From positions 1 to 13,731 of the forward strand of contig CAZVKN010000056.1 of assembly GCA_964627035.1 (NCBI GenBank): a stretch of 13,731 bases of DNA. The letters are read 5' to 3'. Within the stretch, counting starts at the first letter, position 1. Each line of letters starts with the position of its first letter. The notes beneath the pieces are model-generated. The model did not search any database and was not told the origin of the DNA. It worked only from the letters and a program-made list of their open reading frames with translations. This DNA is from CAZVKN01 sp964627035. GTDB lineage: Bacteria; Electryoneota; AABM5-125-24; Hatepunaeales; Hatepunaeaceae. Positions 7,282 to 13,695 of this stretch are shown piece after piece. Both the position numbers and the translations under genes were made by a program.

Positions 7282-7331
7282 GAATAAATCCTGTTTATTT
7301 TTTAGTTCTGTTTTAGAGGTTGTCAACTAAT

Positions 7332-7386
7332 TAGTGATTTATCTGTAGTCGGGGTTGTCTCAACCCCGACTACAGATAAATCACTA
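7332..7386. repeat. Perfect 55-base hairpin with 26-base arms
   Basis: The left arm, 7332-7357, begins TAGTGATTTATCTG and ends GTCGGGGTTG. It is matched base for base by the complement at 7361-7386, leaving a three-base loop TCT. It fills half of the gap between the barrel-protein stop (7398) and the TPR-lipoprotein start (7281). No T tract follows on the minus strand, so it does not look like a normal terminator. Confidence 0.9.
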
Positions 7387-7397
7387 CAAAAAATAAC

Positions 7398-8648
7398 CTA
7401 CCGTCTTTTCTCTCTTCTACTGATAAACCACAACTCGCTGTGATTGAAACCTATGCTGAGTCCGATGGATCGTTCAGCAACCCCGTCCTTGTCCTGGTCA
7501 CCCATGAACCCGAGTTCCAGCGCTAAATCAACGCGCGACCGGTTGTTGTAATACGGGATTGAGATTCCAGCAGTCAGTGCGAACTTTGTCGCCTGATTCC
7601 CACTGCCGCTGACTACGTAATGATCCTGCATGTAAAACCCACCGCGGTATGCCAGTGACTTCCAAAACGGATCGAACGGCTTATGAATAGGCTGCCATTC
7701 CCATCCTGCAGAGAGCCGTAGCGCATTGCGGAACTGTTCTGCCAGTTCAATCGGTTCATCCACCAAATCCCATCCCTGCCACGACATTTCACAGCCAATA
7801 AGATGCAACCCTAACCTGCGTGAGACGCTCAGCCCAATGTCCCAAGGTGTACCAAAATCTTCATCGAGTTCGTATGTCCTGTCTTCGAGGGTGTCAATAA
7901 TACCGCTATTGGCTGACAACTGCCGGATTGAGGTTACAAACGAATGCCTCTTCACACTGAGAGATGTCGGTCCGAAGACGTATCCTCCGGCAGTCCATCC
8001 TGCCGGCGCATCCCATCTTGTGGAAAGCGCCCATCCCATACCACGCATGTTATCCGTGACATTGCTGGTTGCCGGATTGGCAATCGTACCAGGGAAGGTC
8101 ACGTCCCACGATCTTTCGACCTGACCGAGCAGGAATCGCGCACCGAATCCTATCCGCACCCGCTCATCAGCGGGCATTGACATCTCAACCAATCCTTGTG
8201 TTATTCCACCGAGCCCATCCTGTGTTTCCATCGTTGAAGACCAACCGTTGGAACCTGCTGTTTCCCAATGGTAGTCCATTCGTGTATAAGGGCTGAACGT
8301 CATCCCGAGAAACCAGCTTGAGTAGATCGGTAAGGCAAGTGCAAACCCGTTTAACTCTGCGACATCACTGACATCGCTTCCGACAGCATCTTCTGTCATT
8401 GCTCTCATGTATCCACCTTGCATGCTGAACCGTGCGGTCTTGCCCCCCTCCCACATCGCAGGGGATACCAGATTCAATCCGAGCGAATCCGGCATTGACA
8501 GCGAGACAAATCCCATCCCGGCAGCTCGCACGGATGCGTTCTGACGTTGAAGCCCATATCCGAGAGCTGACAGCGATGACTCTGCAAGCGTTGCAGATGA
8601 CAATATCAAAAGAGTCAAGATAATCGGAGTCCAAAGTCTAATTCTCAT
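7398..8648 (-). CDS. Putative outer-membrane beta-barrel protein, PorV/FadL-like
   Basis: The 416-residue protein has a clear signal peptide (MRIRLWTPIILTLLILSSATLA, cleavage near residue 22). Just after it, ASVRAAGMGFVSLSMPDSLGLNLVSPAMW (38-66) resembles the start of PorV and FadL-type barrel proteins, where a GMGGA...NPA pattern is usual. The rest alternates short amphipathic strands with polar turns, such as FALALPIYSSWFLGMTFSPY, RIGFGARFLLGQVERSWDVTF and RVDLALELGFMG, as expected of an outer-membrane barrel. No enzymatic motif is seen. A transport or scaffold role at the outer membrane is inference. The start at 8648 overlaps the stop of the DNRLRE-like lipoprotein by four bases (ATGA), so the two are translationally coupled and may act together. 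The family is uncertain. Confidence 0.75.
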   Translation of the reverse strand: MRIRLWTPIILTLLILSSATLAESSLSALGYGLQRQNASVRAAGMGFVSLSMPDSLGLNLVSPAMWEGGKTARFSMQGGYMRAMTEDAVGSDVSDVAELNGFALALPIYSSWFLGMTFSPYTRMDYHWETAGSNGWSSTMETQDGLGGITQGLVEMSMPADERVRIGFGARFLLGQVERSWDVTFPGTIANPATSNVTDNMRGMGWALSTRWDAPAGWTAGGYVFGPTSLSVKRHSFVTSIRQLSANSGIIDTLEDRTYELDEDFGTPWDIGLSVSRRLGLHLIGCEMSWQGWDLVDEPIELAEQFRNALRLSAGWEWQPIHKPFDPFWKSLAYRGGFYMQDHYVVSGSGNQATKFALTAGISIPYYNNRSRVDLALELGFMGDQDKDGVAERSIGLSIGFNHSELWFISRREKRR

Positions 8649-9904
8649 TTTATGAACTCCGTGTAATGAACGGTCAAAGTCGGTCTGAGAGCCGGATCGG
8701 GATCATCAATCGAATGAAATGCAATCCGCTCAATATCAATCCCCTTGCGGAACGGATGAAACAGGCTGCTGTACGGTTGAATCAGGACGCCAAAATTGTT
8801 GTCAGCGTCCACCCATTCGAGACTATCCTCATCCCATTTCCGGGTTTCAATCCATTGCATTGAAGGATCAGTAACTACAAACTCAATCTGATCCTCACTG
8901 CTGTCAATCGTGGCAGTGTTAAACGGATACCCGGAAAATGCGGGTGATTCAACCCATCCGACGGGATCGGTCAGCCATTTGTCGTCGGTCAGCTTCTGCG
9001 CTCGCAGTGATACCGCCGCTTTGCGAGTCCCCCAGGTGTATAGCGCTCGGTCACGGTGTAGCGTGATGACTGCCCGGTTTACAATGATGTGAGATGTTTC
9101 AAGCATCTCGATCAGTTCGGAAATATCGAATCGAAGCTGAGACAATATTATAGCTCCATCACCGATGACAATTCGATCACCGCCAACAACCTCGCTGTTC
9201 TCGATCAGTGAAATTTTCGCCAACGGCACAACAGAGATCGTGTCCACTATGGCATTGTCCGCTGTATCACTGTTGGTGCTGAAAATGTGCAGTCTCGGAC
9301 GCAGTGAATCGGATGCTCCGGTATGGAAACGGATTAGCTTATCAAATGCATAGGGAGCAGTTATCCTAATTGTCATAACAGATAAGTCTGTACCGTCAGG
9401 ATTGAAAGCAGAACCGGGATCATGGACTGTCGTATCTACTTCTACGCTGTCCGGCAGCAGCCACTCGGTAACTTCACCAGCATCAAGCGTAACAGTGACA
9501 GTGCCACTGTCAGGTGCAGATTCCTCCATGACGATTTCGAGTGGTGTCCCTGTCGGAATATCATCCGGTCCGGGTGGAGGTCCGGTCATGTCGTGGTTTA
9601 TCCGCTGGCATTCCCATGAAACGATGTCTCCATCACCGATAGCAGAGGAGTAGTTTAGCTCGATGCGTGCTGAATCCACAGCGAATGAGGTGTCAACCAC
9701 CGGTTTATGAAAGCGGATCAACACTTCTGAGGTCATTCCTTTAGCGTTGCCCACGTACAGATACTCACAGGCTCCCTGTTCGTATGACACTACTTTCACA
9801 CTGTCAGCTTGAAAAACCGAAGTCCGGAGCTGCCCCCCAAGGTCAACCCCGACCGCACTACCGGAAGGTCCGTCCGGCTGAGCGCAACTTAATGTCAGAA
9901 GCAA
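8645..9904 (-). CDS. Lipoprotein with two tandem DNRLRE-like domains; true start uncertain
   Basis: The protein is two related halves. The first ends DKLIRFHTGASDSLRPRLHIFS (189-210) and the second IERIAFHSIDDPDPALRPTLTVHYT (391-415). This I-x-F-H...LRPxLxxxY/F ending is typical of DNRLRE-type beta-sandwich domains found on surface proteins. The first half also has a proline-rich loop, GPPPGPDDIP. The given start is a TTG at 9904, which leaves only six residues before the cysteine of LLTLSCAQPDG. The frame stays open upstream to 10003 and would add RIRQYKILTLITA (from 9943), making a good lipoprotein signal peptide. However, no ATG, GTG or TTG occurs in that extension, so the real start is either a rare codon (for example ATC at 9940, preceded by AAGGA) or hidden by a sequence error. 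The gene overlaps the barrel gene by four bases. Specific role unknown. Confidence 0.72.
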   Translation of the reverse strand: MLLTLSCAQPDGPSGSAVGVDLGGQLRTSVFQADSVKVVSYEQGACEYLYVGNAKGMTSEVLIRFHKPVVDTSFAVDSARIELNYSSAIGDGDIVSWECQRINHDMTGPPPGPDDIPTGTPLEIVMEESAPDSGTVTVTLDAGEVTEWLLPDSVEVDTTVHDPGSAFNPDGTDLSVMTIRITAPYAFDKLIRFHTGASDSLRPRLHIFSTNSDTADNAIVDTISVVPLAKISLIENSEVVGGDRIVIGDGAIILSQLRFDISELIEMLETSHIIVNRAVITLHRDRALYTWGTRKAAVSLRAQKLTDDKWLTDPVGWVESPAFSGYPFNTATIDSSEDQIEFVVTDPSMQWIETRKWDEDSLEWVDADNNFGVLIQPYSSLFHPFRKGIDIERIAFHSIDDPDPALRPTLTVHYTEFIK

Positions 9905-10029
9905 TGCGGTAATTAGTGTTAGTATTTTATACTGTCTGATTCTTGATTCCTTGATTATGTAATTTAGTGATTGTTGATTGCATGATAATGTAATTTGAGG
10001 GTATTAACTTAGTAGTGAAAACGATACAG

Positions 10030-10059
10030 GTCATTCTGAACGAAGTGAGATTATATCGC
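10030..10059. repeat. Possible intergenic repeat (GTCATTCTGAACGAAGTGAG type)
   Basis: The run GTCATTCTGAACGAAGTGAG (10030-10049), followed by an A+T-rich stretch, lies in the gap between hicB and the DNRLRE-like lipoprotein. I recall very similar runs dispersed between genes in many environmental bacterial genomes. Only one copy is in this window, so the repeat status rests on memory. The rest of the 171-base gap (9905-10075) holds a partly duplicated A+T-rich run (ATTATGTAATTT, ATAATGTAATTT). Confidence 0.4.
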
Positions 10060-10075
10060 TGCAAAGTTAACACTT

Positions 10076-10264
10076 TCAAATAATCAATGCCATTTCTTTG
10101 GCACTCTTTTGACCCTCCGCCCACACCCATGCAACCATAGCTTCTTCAATGTTTTCTAAAGCCTCGACTTCGGTTTCACCCTGAGAAACGCACCCAGGCA
10201 GAGCCGGGCACTCAACTACAAAGTAACCGTCTTCGGCTTGTTCTACAGTAACATGAAATGTCAT
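10076..10264 (-). CDS. HicB-like antitoxin domain protein, without a visible HicA
   Basis: This 62-residue protein is the HicB fold with little else: MTFHVTVEQAEDGYFVVECPALPGCVSQGETEVEALENIEEAMVAW. The pattern GYFVVECPALPGC...GET.EEAL.NI.EA is diagnostic of the HicB-like superfamily. HicB proteins normally neutralise the HicA mRNA interferase; many also have a C-terminal DNA-binding domain, which is missing here. A strong GAGGA site four bases before the ATG supports real translation. Neither side has an open frame with HicA features: 171 bases lie downstream and 67 upstream. It is therefore an orphan, perhaps regulating a distant HicA or kept as a remnant. It lies between lutC and the surface-lipoprotein genes with no evident link to either. 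Confidence 0.85.
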   Translation of the reverse strand: MTFHVTVEQAEDGYFVVECPALPGCVSQGETEVEALENIEEAMVAWVWAEGQKSAKEMALII

Positions 10265-10331
10265 ATTTTCCTCAAGTATAACCTAATAATATAACCATTG
10301 TGAAAAGTTGTTGCAAGCTGATCGGATCAAT

Positions 10332-10901
10332 TCACTCACCCAGTCCCCAAACCACAACTCGAGTCGGTCCGTGCGCTCCGATTACCAGTTGCTTCTCGAT
10401 ATCCGCAGTGCGGCTCGGTCCGGTAATGAAAGTCAGCGTCAGATCTGCGTCCATGTATTTCATATAGGTGTCCATGTCGCTGAAAATCGGTGTCTGTGTG
10501 GCGATTGCGAGATGGATCGGCGGCAGGCTTGAGACGAGCCTGTCACCTTGATTACGTGAAGCGATAGCTAAAGTTCCGGTGGATGCGATCAAAGCGTCAA
10601 CTCCGGTGATTCCGGCATCTGCCTTGCTGCATAGTTGGATAGCTTCCTCTTGGTCAATATCTTCGTTACTGAAATCAGCAAGGATTTCAACTTTATCTTT
10701 CAGCAGTTCACCTAATTTTGGTGACAGTGGTGATCCTCCAAGAGCGATGCTCTTGATATCGTTTTCGTTCAGAAAGCTGATCAGGCTTTCGCCAAGTTCT
10801 TCACTGTCGGTGACGATGTACTCACCGGATGCTTCCTCCAGGCTGTCGCGAAACCTCGACAGTAGCGACGGCGCATTCGCCCCAAGTCCTTTTGGTGACA
10901 T
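10332..10901 (-). CDS. lutC: Lactate utilisation protein C (LUD domain)
   Basis: LutC is one of three proteins (LutA, LutB, LutC) that together oxidise L-lactate to pyruvate. The 189 residues are mostly the LUD domain. Signature parts are ADAGITGVDALIASTGTLAIAS (94-115), the segment RLVSSLPPIHLAIATQ (121-136) and the C-terminal FITGPSRTADIEKQLVIGAHGPTRVVVWGL (158-187). It is shorter at the N-terminus than Bacillus LutC (about 240 residues), as is common for this class. The ATG at 10901 has a strong GAGGAG site. lutB lies upstream in the same direction but is separated by a lipoprotein gene and palindromic DNA, so lutC may have its own promoter. Other LUD proteins of unknown substrate are an alternative, made unlikely by the nearby lutB. 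Confidence 0.92.
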   Translation of the reverse strand: MSPKGLGANAPSLLSRFRDSLEEASGEYIVTDSEELGESLISFLNENDIKSIALGGSPLSPKLGELLKDKVEILADFSNEDIDQEEAIQLCSKADAGITGVDALIASTGTLAIASRNQGDRLVSSLPPIHLAIATQTPIFSDMDTYMKYMDADLTLTFITGPSRTADIEKQLVIGAHGPTRVVVWGLGE

Positions 10902-10921
10902 TTTAACTCCTCTCTATTCCG

Positions 10922-10945
10922 CTGTCAGGTCGCTGCACCTGACAG
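10922..10945. repeat. Palindromic repeat, CTGTCA family, copy 3
   Basis: The stems pair perfectly over nine bases: outer CTGTCA/TGACAG, inner GGT/ACC, loop CGCTGC. Relative to the copy at 10973-10996 the inner three pairs are swapped (GGT/ACC instead of ACC/GGT), while the outer stem and the CGCTG of the loop are kept. It begins 21 bases upstream of the lutC ATG, so it lies in the probable leader of lutC. Confidence 0.8.
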
Positions 10946-10972
10946 TTATAGGTTTAATATTATGTTAGATAT

Positions 10973-10996
10973 GTGTCAACCACAGCGGGTTGACAG
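10973..10996. repeat. Palindromic repeat, CTGTCA family, copy 4
   Basis: TGTCAACC (10974-10981) pairs exactly with GGTTGACA (10988-10995). Read on the minus strand, the unit has outer stem CTGTCA/TGACAC (the terminal pair is broken), inner ACC/GGT and loop CGCTGT. It lies 28 bases from copy 3, in opposite orientation. Confidence 0.78.
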
Positions 10997-11026
10997 CTTC
11001 TATTCAATTATTTCAATCACCCTTTC

Positions 11027-11047
11027 ATTCCAGACTTGATCTGGAAT
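11027..11047. repeat. Palindrome ATTCCAGA...TCTGGAAT
   Basis: Eight-base perfect arms flank the loop CTTGA. The wider wording TCATTCCAGACTTGATC is similar to TCATTCCGGACTTGA at 13670-13684, so two related copies occur in the window. This is a type of dispersed intergenic palindrome that I recall from other bacterial genomes. Confidence 0.7.
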
Positions 11048-11098
11048 CCATTCTTAAACCTGTTTAATCCGTTCCATCTGTTGTGAATTTTTCTTTCC

Positions 11099-11119
11099 CC
11101 CGGTTTCGGAGAAACCGGG
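11099..11119. repeat. Palindrome CCCGGTTTC...GAAACCGGG
   Basis: Nine-base perfect arms with a three-base loop GGA lie 12 bases after the stop of the Big-1-like lipoprotein gene. On the minus strand the hairpin is followed by an A-rich run, not T residues, so it does not have the form of an intrinsic terminator. It ends the four-palindrome array that begins at 10922. Confidence 0.75.
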
Positions 11120-11130
11120 CTACATTATAG

Positions 11131-12177
11131 TCATCTACGCAAAACAAACAATTCCATTTCAGCGGCCAACGGTTCAAACTCCTCGCTATCTAAAGTTATA
11201 GTGAATATTATTACTATCTTGCCATAATATCCGTTTGTGTGAATTGCAAGAATATGAGGATCAATAAACGGAAATGGCTCAGTCTGCGCATCGTAAAGTA
11301 TCTCTATTTGAATATCCTTAATGCGAACTGGTACACCTACACCACCCTCATCCGTGATAACCATCTCAAGAGCAGAAAGATCAAATACGAAATCCTCACC
11401 TTCAGGTACATAGACTGTAGTATCACGTGGAGAAATGTGAAGATGGGCAGGGGAAGCAATCGGACGCAAATCTATTGGTGTGGAAGCAACCTGCTCACCT
11501 ACCTGGGCAATTACATTACAGGTTCCATAGATTGGTTGTTCCGCAGGGATGTTCTGAAATTGAATAAGCAGTTTACCGTTTTGATCGGTAGTTCCGCTAT
11601 AACTGCTAAGCGTACCCATATTAGGAGGATCAAGAGAGAATCGTACCGGCACAGCAGAAACTGGATTTTGATTGACAGAATCCTCAACCATTAGGCAAAT
11701 GTCCAGTGTTCTTAATTGGTTTGGAAGTAGTGTTAATATTCTACGGCTTGCCTCAATTTGAAGGTGTAGAGGAGTGTTATCGAGAAGGCTGAGATAGATG
11801 TTGGCAGACTCTTCCAACTGCCCCGCTTTCGCTTTGATAGCCACTGTTCCCGACTGTACGAGGTCAACCGAATAAACGGCTCGCATCATACCGTTTTGAT
11901 CTGTAATGCTGTCAATGGGAGTGATTGTGCCCTTCCAATCTTGTCGGTTCTGGATGGAAAATTCGACTTGTGCACCGGCTACAGGAACGGAGTCCGAGTC
12001 GAAGCATTTAGCCGTGATGTGCTGAGTGCAGAGGTCACCACCGAATCCTGTGACAAGCTGATGCTCTATCTGTAACTGAATGCTGTTGACAGGATCGTTG
12101 TGTAGTGTCGGTTGTTCATCGCAGCCGAGATAGGCAAAAGTGGTCAGGCAGCAGGTAAAGAGCAGTAAGTTTCTCAT
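11131..12177 (-). CDS. Predicted lipoprotein with Big-1 (invasin-like) immunoglobulin domains
   Basis: The N-terminus MRNLLLFTCCLTTFAYLGCDEQP suggests a lipoprotein with lipid on C19, although tyrosine at -3 is unusual for the lipobox. Two segments show the Big-1 pattern. In the first, SDSVPVAGAQVEFSI is followed by ITDQNGMMRAVYSV (about 61-104). In the second, NPVSAVPVRFSL is followed by TTDQNGKLLIQFQ (171-208). A third, weaker segment at 245-345 contains GGVGVPVRIKDIQIEI. Such domains build rod-like extracellular structures in invasins and adhesins; here the protein is small and its role is unknown. A GGAG site six bases before the ATG supports the start. It interrupts the lutB-lutC order. 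Codon and base use are somewhat richer in A+T than in lutB, which fits later insertion but does not prove it. Confidence 0.8.
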   Translation of the reverse strand: MRNLLLFTCCLTTFAYLGCDEQPTLHNDPVNSIQLQIEHQLVTGFGGDLCTQHITAKCFDSDSVPVAGAQVEFSIQNRQDWKGTITPIDSITDQNGMMRAVYSVDLVQSGTVAIKAKAGQLEESANIYLSLLDNTPLHLQIEASRRILTLLPNQLRTLDICLMVEDSVNQNPVSAVPVRFSLDPPNMGTLSSYSGTTDQNGKLLIQFQNIPAEQPIYGTCNVIAQVGEQVASTPIDLRPIASPAHLHISPRDTTVYVPEGEDFVFDLSALEMVITDEGGVGVPVRIKDIQIEILYDAQTEPFPFIDPHILAIHTNGYYGKIVIIFTITLDSEEFEPLAAEMELFVLRR

Positions 12178-12278
12178 GATCGTCTCCGTCTATTAAATAA
12201 TATCTGTGCATTGTTACAATATAAGTCTATAACAATATACAAAATACTATCGTAGAAATCATGAGATTTGAGACAAAT

Positions 12279-13610
12279 TCACCCTTCATCGCCATTTTTT
12301 TCAGGCTCCACACAGACTCCCTTCAGCCATCCGCCAGGCAACCCACGAGGCAGAATGTCACTCGCAAGTCGTGCCACTCTCCCCACAATGTCCATGCGCG
12401 GTGAAGCGTCCATCGTCCACTTGTATCCTGCTGCCACCATCTGTTCATGCAAAGGCTTTGGACGACGGCTTCGCAGTTCGAGCAACATGCGCGGAATGTC
12501 AATCTTCACCGGGCAGATGTCACGACAAGCTCCGCACAGCGTTGACAGATCGGGCAGATCAGGCATTGACATCGGTCTGTCACCGACGATATTCGACCAG
12601 ATCGCTCCCATCGGACCGGGATAAACCGAGCCGTACGCATGACCGCCTACAGTCCGGTACACCGGACAGACGTTCAGACACGCCCCGCAGCGAATGCATA
12701 GCAGCATCTCACGCAGTTTGAAGTCGTTAAGCGCCCGTCGTCTGCCGTTGTTAACGAGGATTACGTGCATCTGTTTCGGACCGTCTTCGCCTGATCTTGT
12801 CGGCCTCAGCAGGTGAACGTATCCGGTGATCCGTTGTCCGGTTGCGCTGCGGGGAAGCAGGTCAAGCAAAGGTGGTACATCCATAAGCGAGCCGATAACC
12901 TTCTCAATCCCGCTGACAGCAATATACAAAGGTGGCAAACTCAATCCGAGCCGGACATTGCCTTCGTTCTCGACGATCACAAGATGTCCCGACTCTGCAA
13001 CGATGAAGTTAGCCCCGGATATGCCGAACTGAGCTTCAATAAACCGTTGTCTCAGCACTTTTCGGGCAGCTTTGGTCAGTGTAGTCGGATCATCGCTGTA
13101 CGGTATGCCGATCTTTTCGGTGAACAGCTTGCCGATGCTGCTGCGTGATCTGTGCAACGCAGGTGCGGTGATGTGAGACGGTGGCTCACCTACAAGCTGG
13201 ACGATGTACTCACCGAGGTCAGATTCGACAGCATCAATCCCCCAATGCTCCAACTCCTTGCCCAGACCGATCTCTTCGGTTACCATGCTTTTGGACTTGA
13301 CACCTTGAACGGCGTTGTTCTTTTTAAGAATACCGATTGCAATCCTGTTCGCTTCCTTAGCATCGGCAGCAAAATGAACCACACCACCGGCACGCTCAAA
13401 TGATTCTTTGAACCTGTCGAGACACACATCCAGCTTGTCCAGCGACCTCGTCCGAATTTTGCGGACTTTCGTCCTTGCTTCTTCGAGATCAGGAAGCTCG
13501 GTGACGGCTATGTCCCGTTTGGTGGCCGACAGCGTCGTGGCATTCAGCACCGCCTGACGCAGGTGAGTGTCGGTGAGAGCTTTGTCTATTTTTTGTTTTG
13601 TTGGGTTCAT
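12279..13610 (-). CDS. lutB: Lactate utilisation protein B (LUD and iron-sulfur domains)
   Basis: LutB acts with LutA and LutC in oxidation of L-lactate to pyruvate. The LUD domain covers about residues 65-290, with EAQFGISGANFIVAESGHLVIVENEGN (192-218) and LSLPPLYIAVSGIEKVIGSL (224-242). It is followed by a ferredoxin-like part: C305-x2-C308-x2-C311-x3-C315 (CIRCGACLNVCPVY) and C359-x2-C362-x3-C366 (CGACRDICPVKI), binding iron-sulfur clusters. GHAYGSVYPGPMGAI (323-337) is also typical of the family. The 443 residues are slightly shorter than in Bacillus (about 479). The ATG at 13610 has only a weak binding site. lutA would be expected upstream, beyond the window edge. A 101-base gap without recognisable structure separates lutB from the Big-1-like lipoprotein gene. 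Confidence 0.95.
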   Translation of the reverse strand: MNPTKQKIDKALTDTHLRQAVLNATTLSATKRDIAVTELPDLEEARTKVRKIRTRSLDKLDVCLDRFKESFERAGGVVHFAADAKEANRIAIGILKKNNAVQGVKSKSMVTEEIGLGKELEHWGIDAVESDLGEYIVQLVGEPPSHITAPALHRSRSSIGKLFTEKIGIPYSDDPTTLTKAARKVLRQRFIEAQFGISGANFIVAESGHLVIVENEGNVRLGLSLPPLYIAVSGIEKVIGSLMDVPPLLDLLPRSATGQRITGYVHLLRPTRSGEDGPKQMHVILVNNGRRRALNDFKLREMLLCIRCGACLNVCPVYRTVGGHAYGSVYPGPMGAIWSNIVGDRPMSMPDLPDLSTLCGACRDICPVKIDIPRMLLELRSRRPKPLHEQMVAAGYKWTMDASPRMDIVGRVARLASDILPRGLPGGWLKGVCVEPEKNGDEG

Positions 13611-13665
13611 TGGAGAGGTAACCTATTCACAACGAATCTAGCAGATACAACAGATTGCCATCTAC

Positions 13666-13695
13666 ACTGTCATTCCGGACTTGACAGTCTGTCCG
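13666..13695. repeat. Composite palindrome upstream of lutB
   Basis: ACTGTC (13666-13671) pairs with GACAGT (13683-13688), while CGGAC (13676-13680) can instead pair with GTCCG (13691-13695), so two foldings exclude each other. The outer CTGTCA/TGACAG is the same stem as in the 24-base palindromes, and the inner TCATTCCGGACTTGA matches the start of the palindrome at 11027. It looks like a hybrid of the two repeat types. It lies 56 bases upstream of the lutB ATG. Confidence 0.5.

Noticed and set aside
7282..7326. Longer start (TTG at 7326) for the TPR lipoprotein
   Set aside because: It would put a polar stretch in front of the signal peptide and has no ribosome binding site, whereas the ATG at 7281 has AGGA at good spacing and begins the signal peptide directly.
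9402..9653. Plus-strand open frame rich in serine and glycine (83 residues)
   Set aside because: It is the antisense shadow of the aspartate- and proline-rich part of the DNRLRE-like lipoprotein and has no supporting start.
9927..10130. Minus-strand open frame of 67 residues overlapping the 3' end of the HicB-like gene
   Set aside because: It runs out of frame through the HicB coding end and then through intergenic DNA. The product has no domain. Only its ATG at 9983 is of interest, as a possible lost start of the next gene.
11099..11119. Intrinsic terminator after the Big-1-like lipoprotein gene
   Set aside because: The hairpin is good, but on the coding strand it is followed by an A-rich run, not T residues. 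The same lack of a T tract applies to the other palindromes.
10902..11130. CRISPR array
   Set aside because: The palindromes differ from each other and are not spaced as repeats with unique spacers. No cas genes are present.
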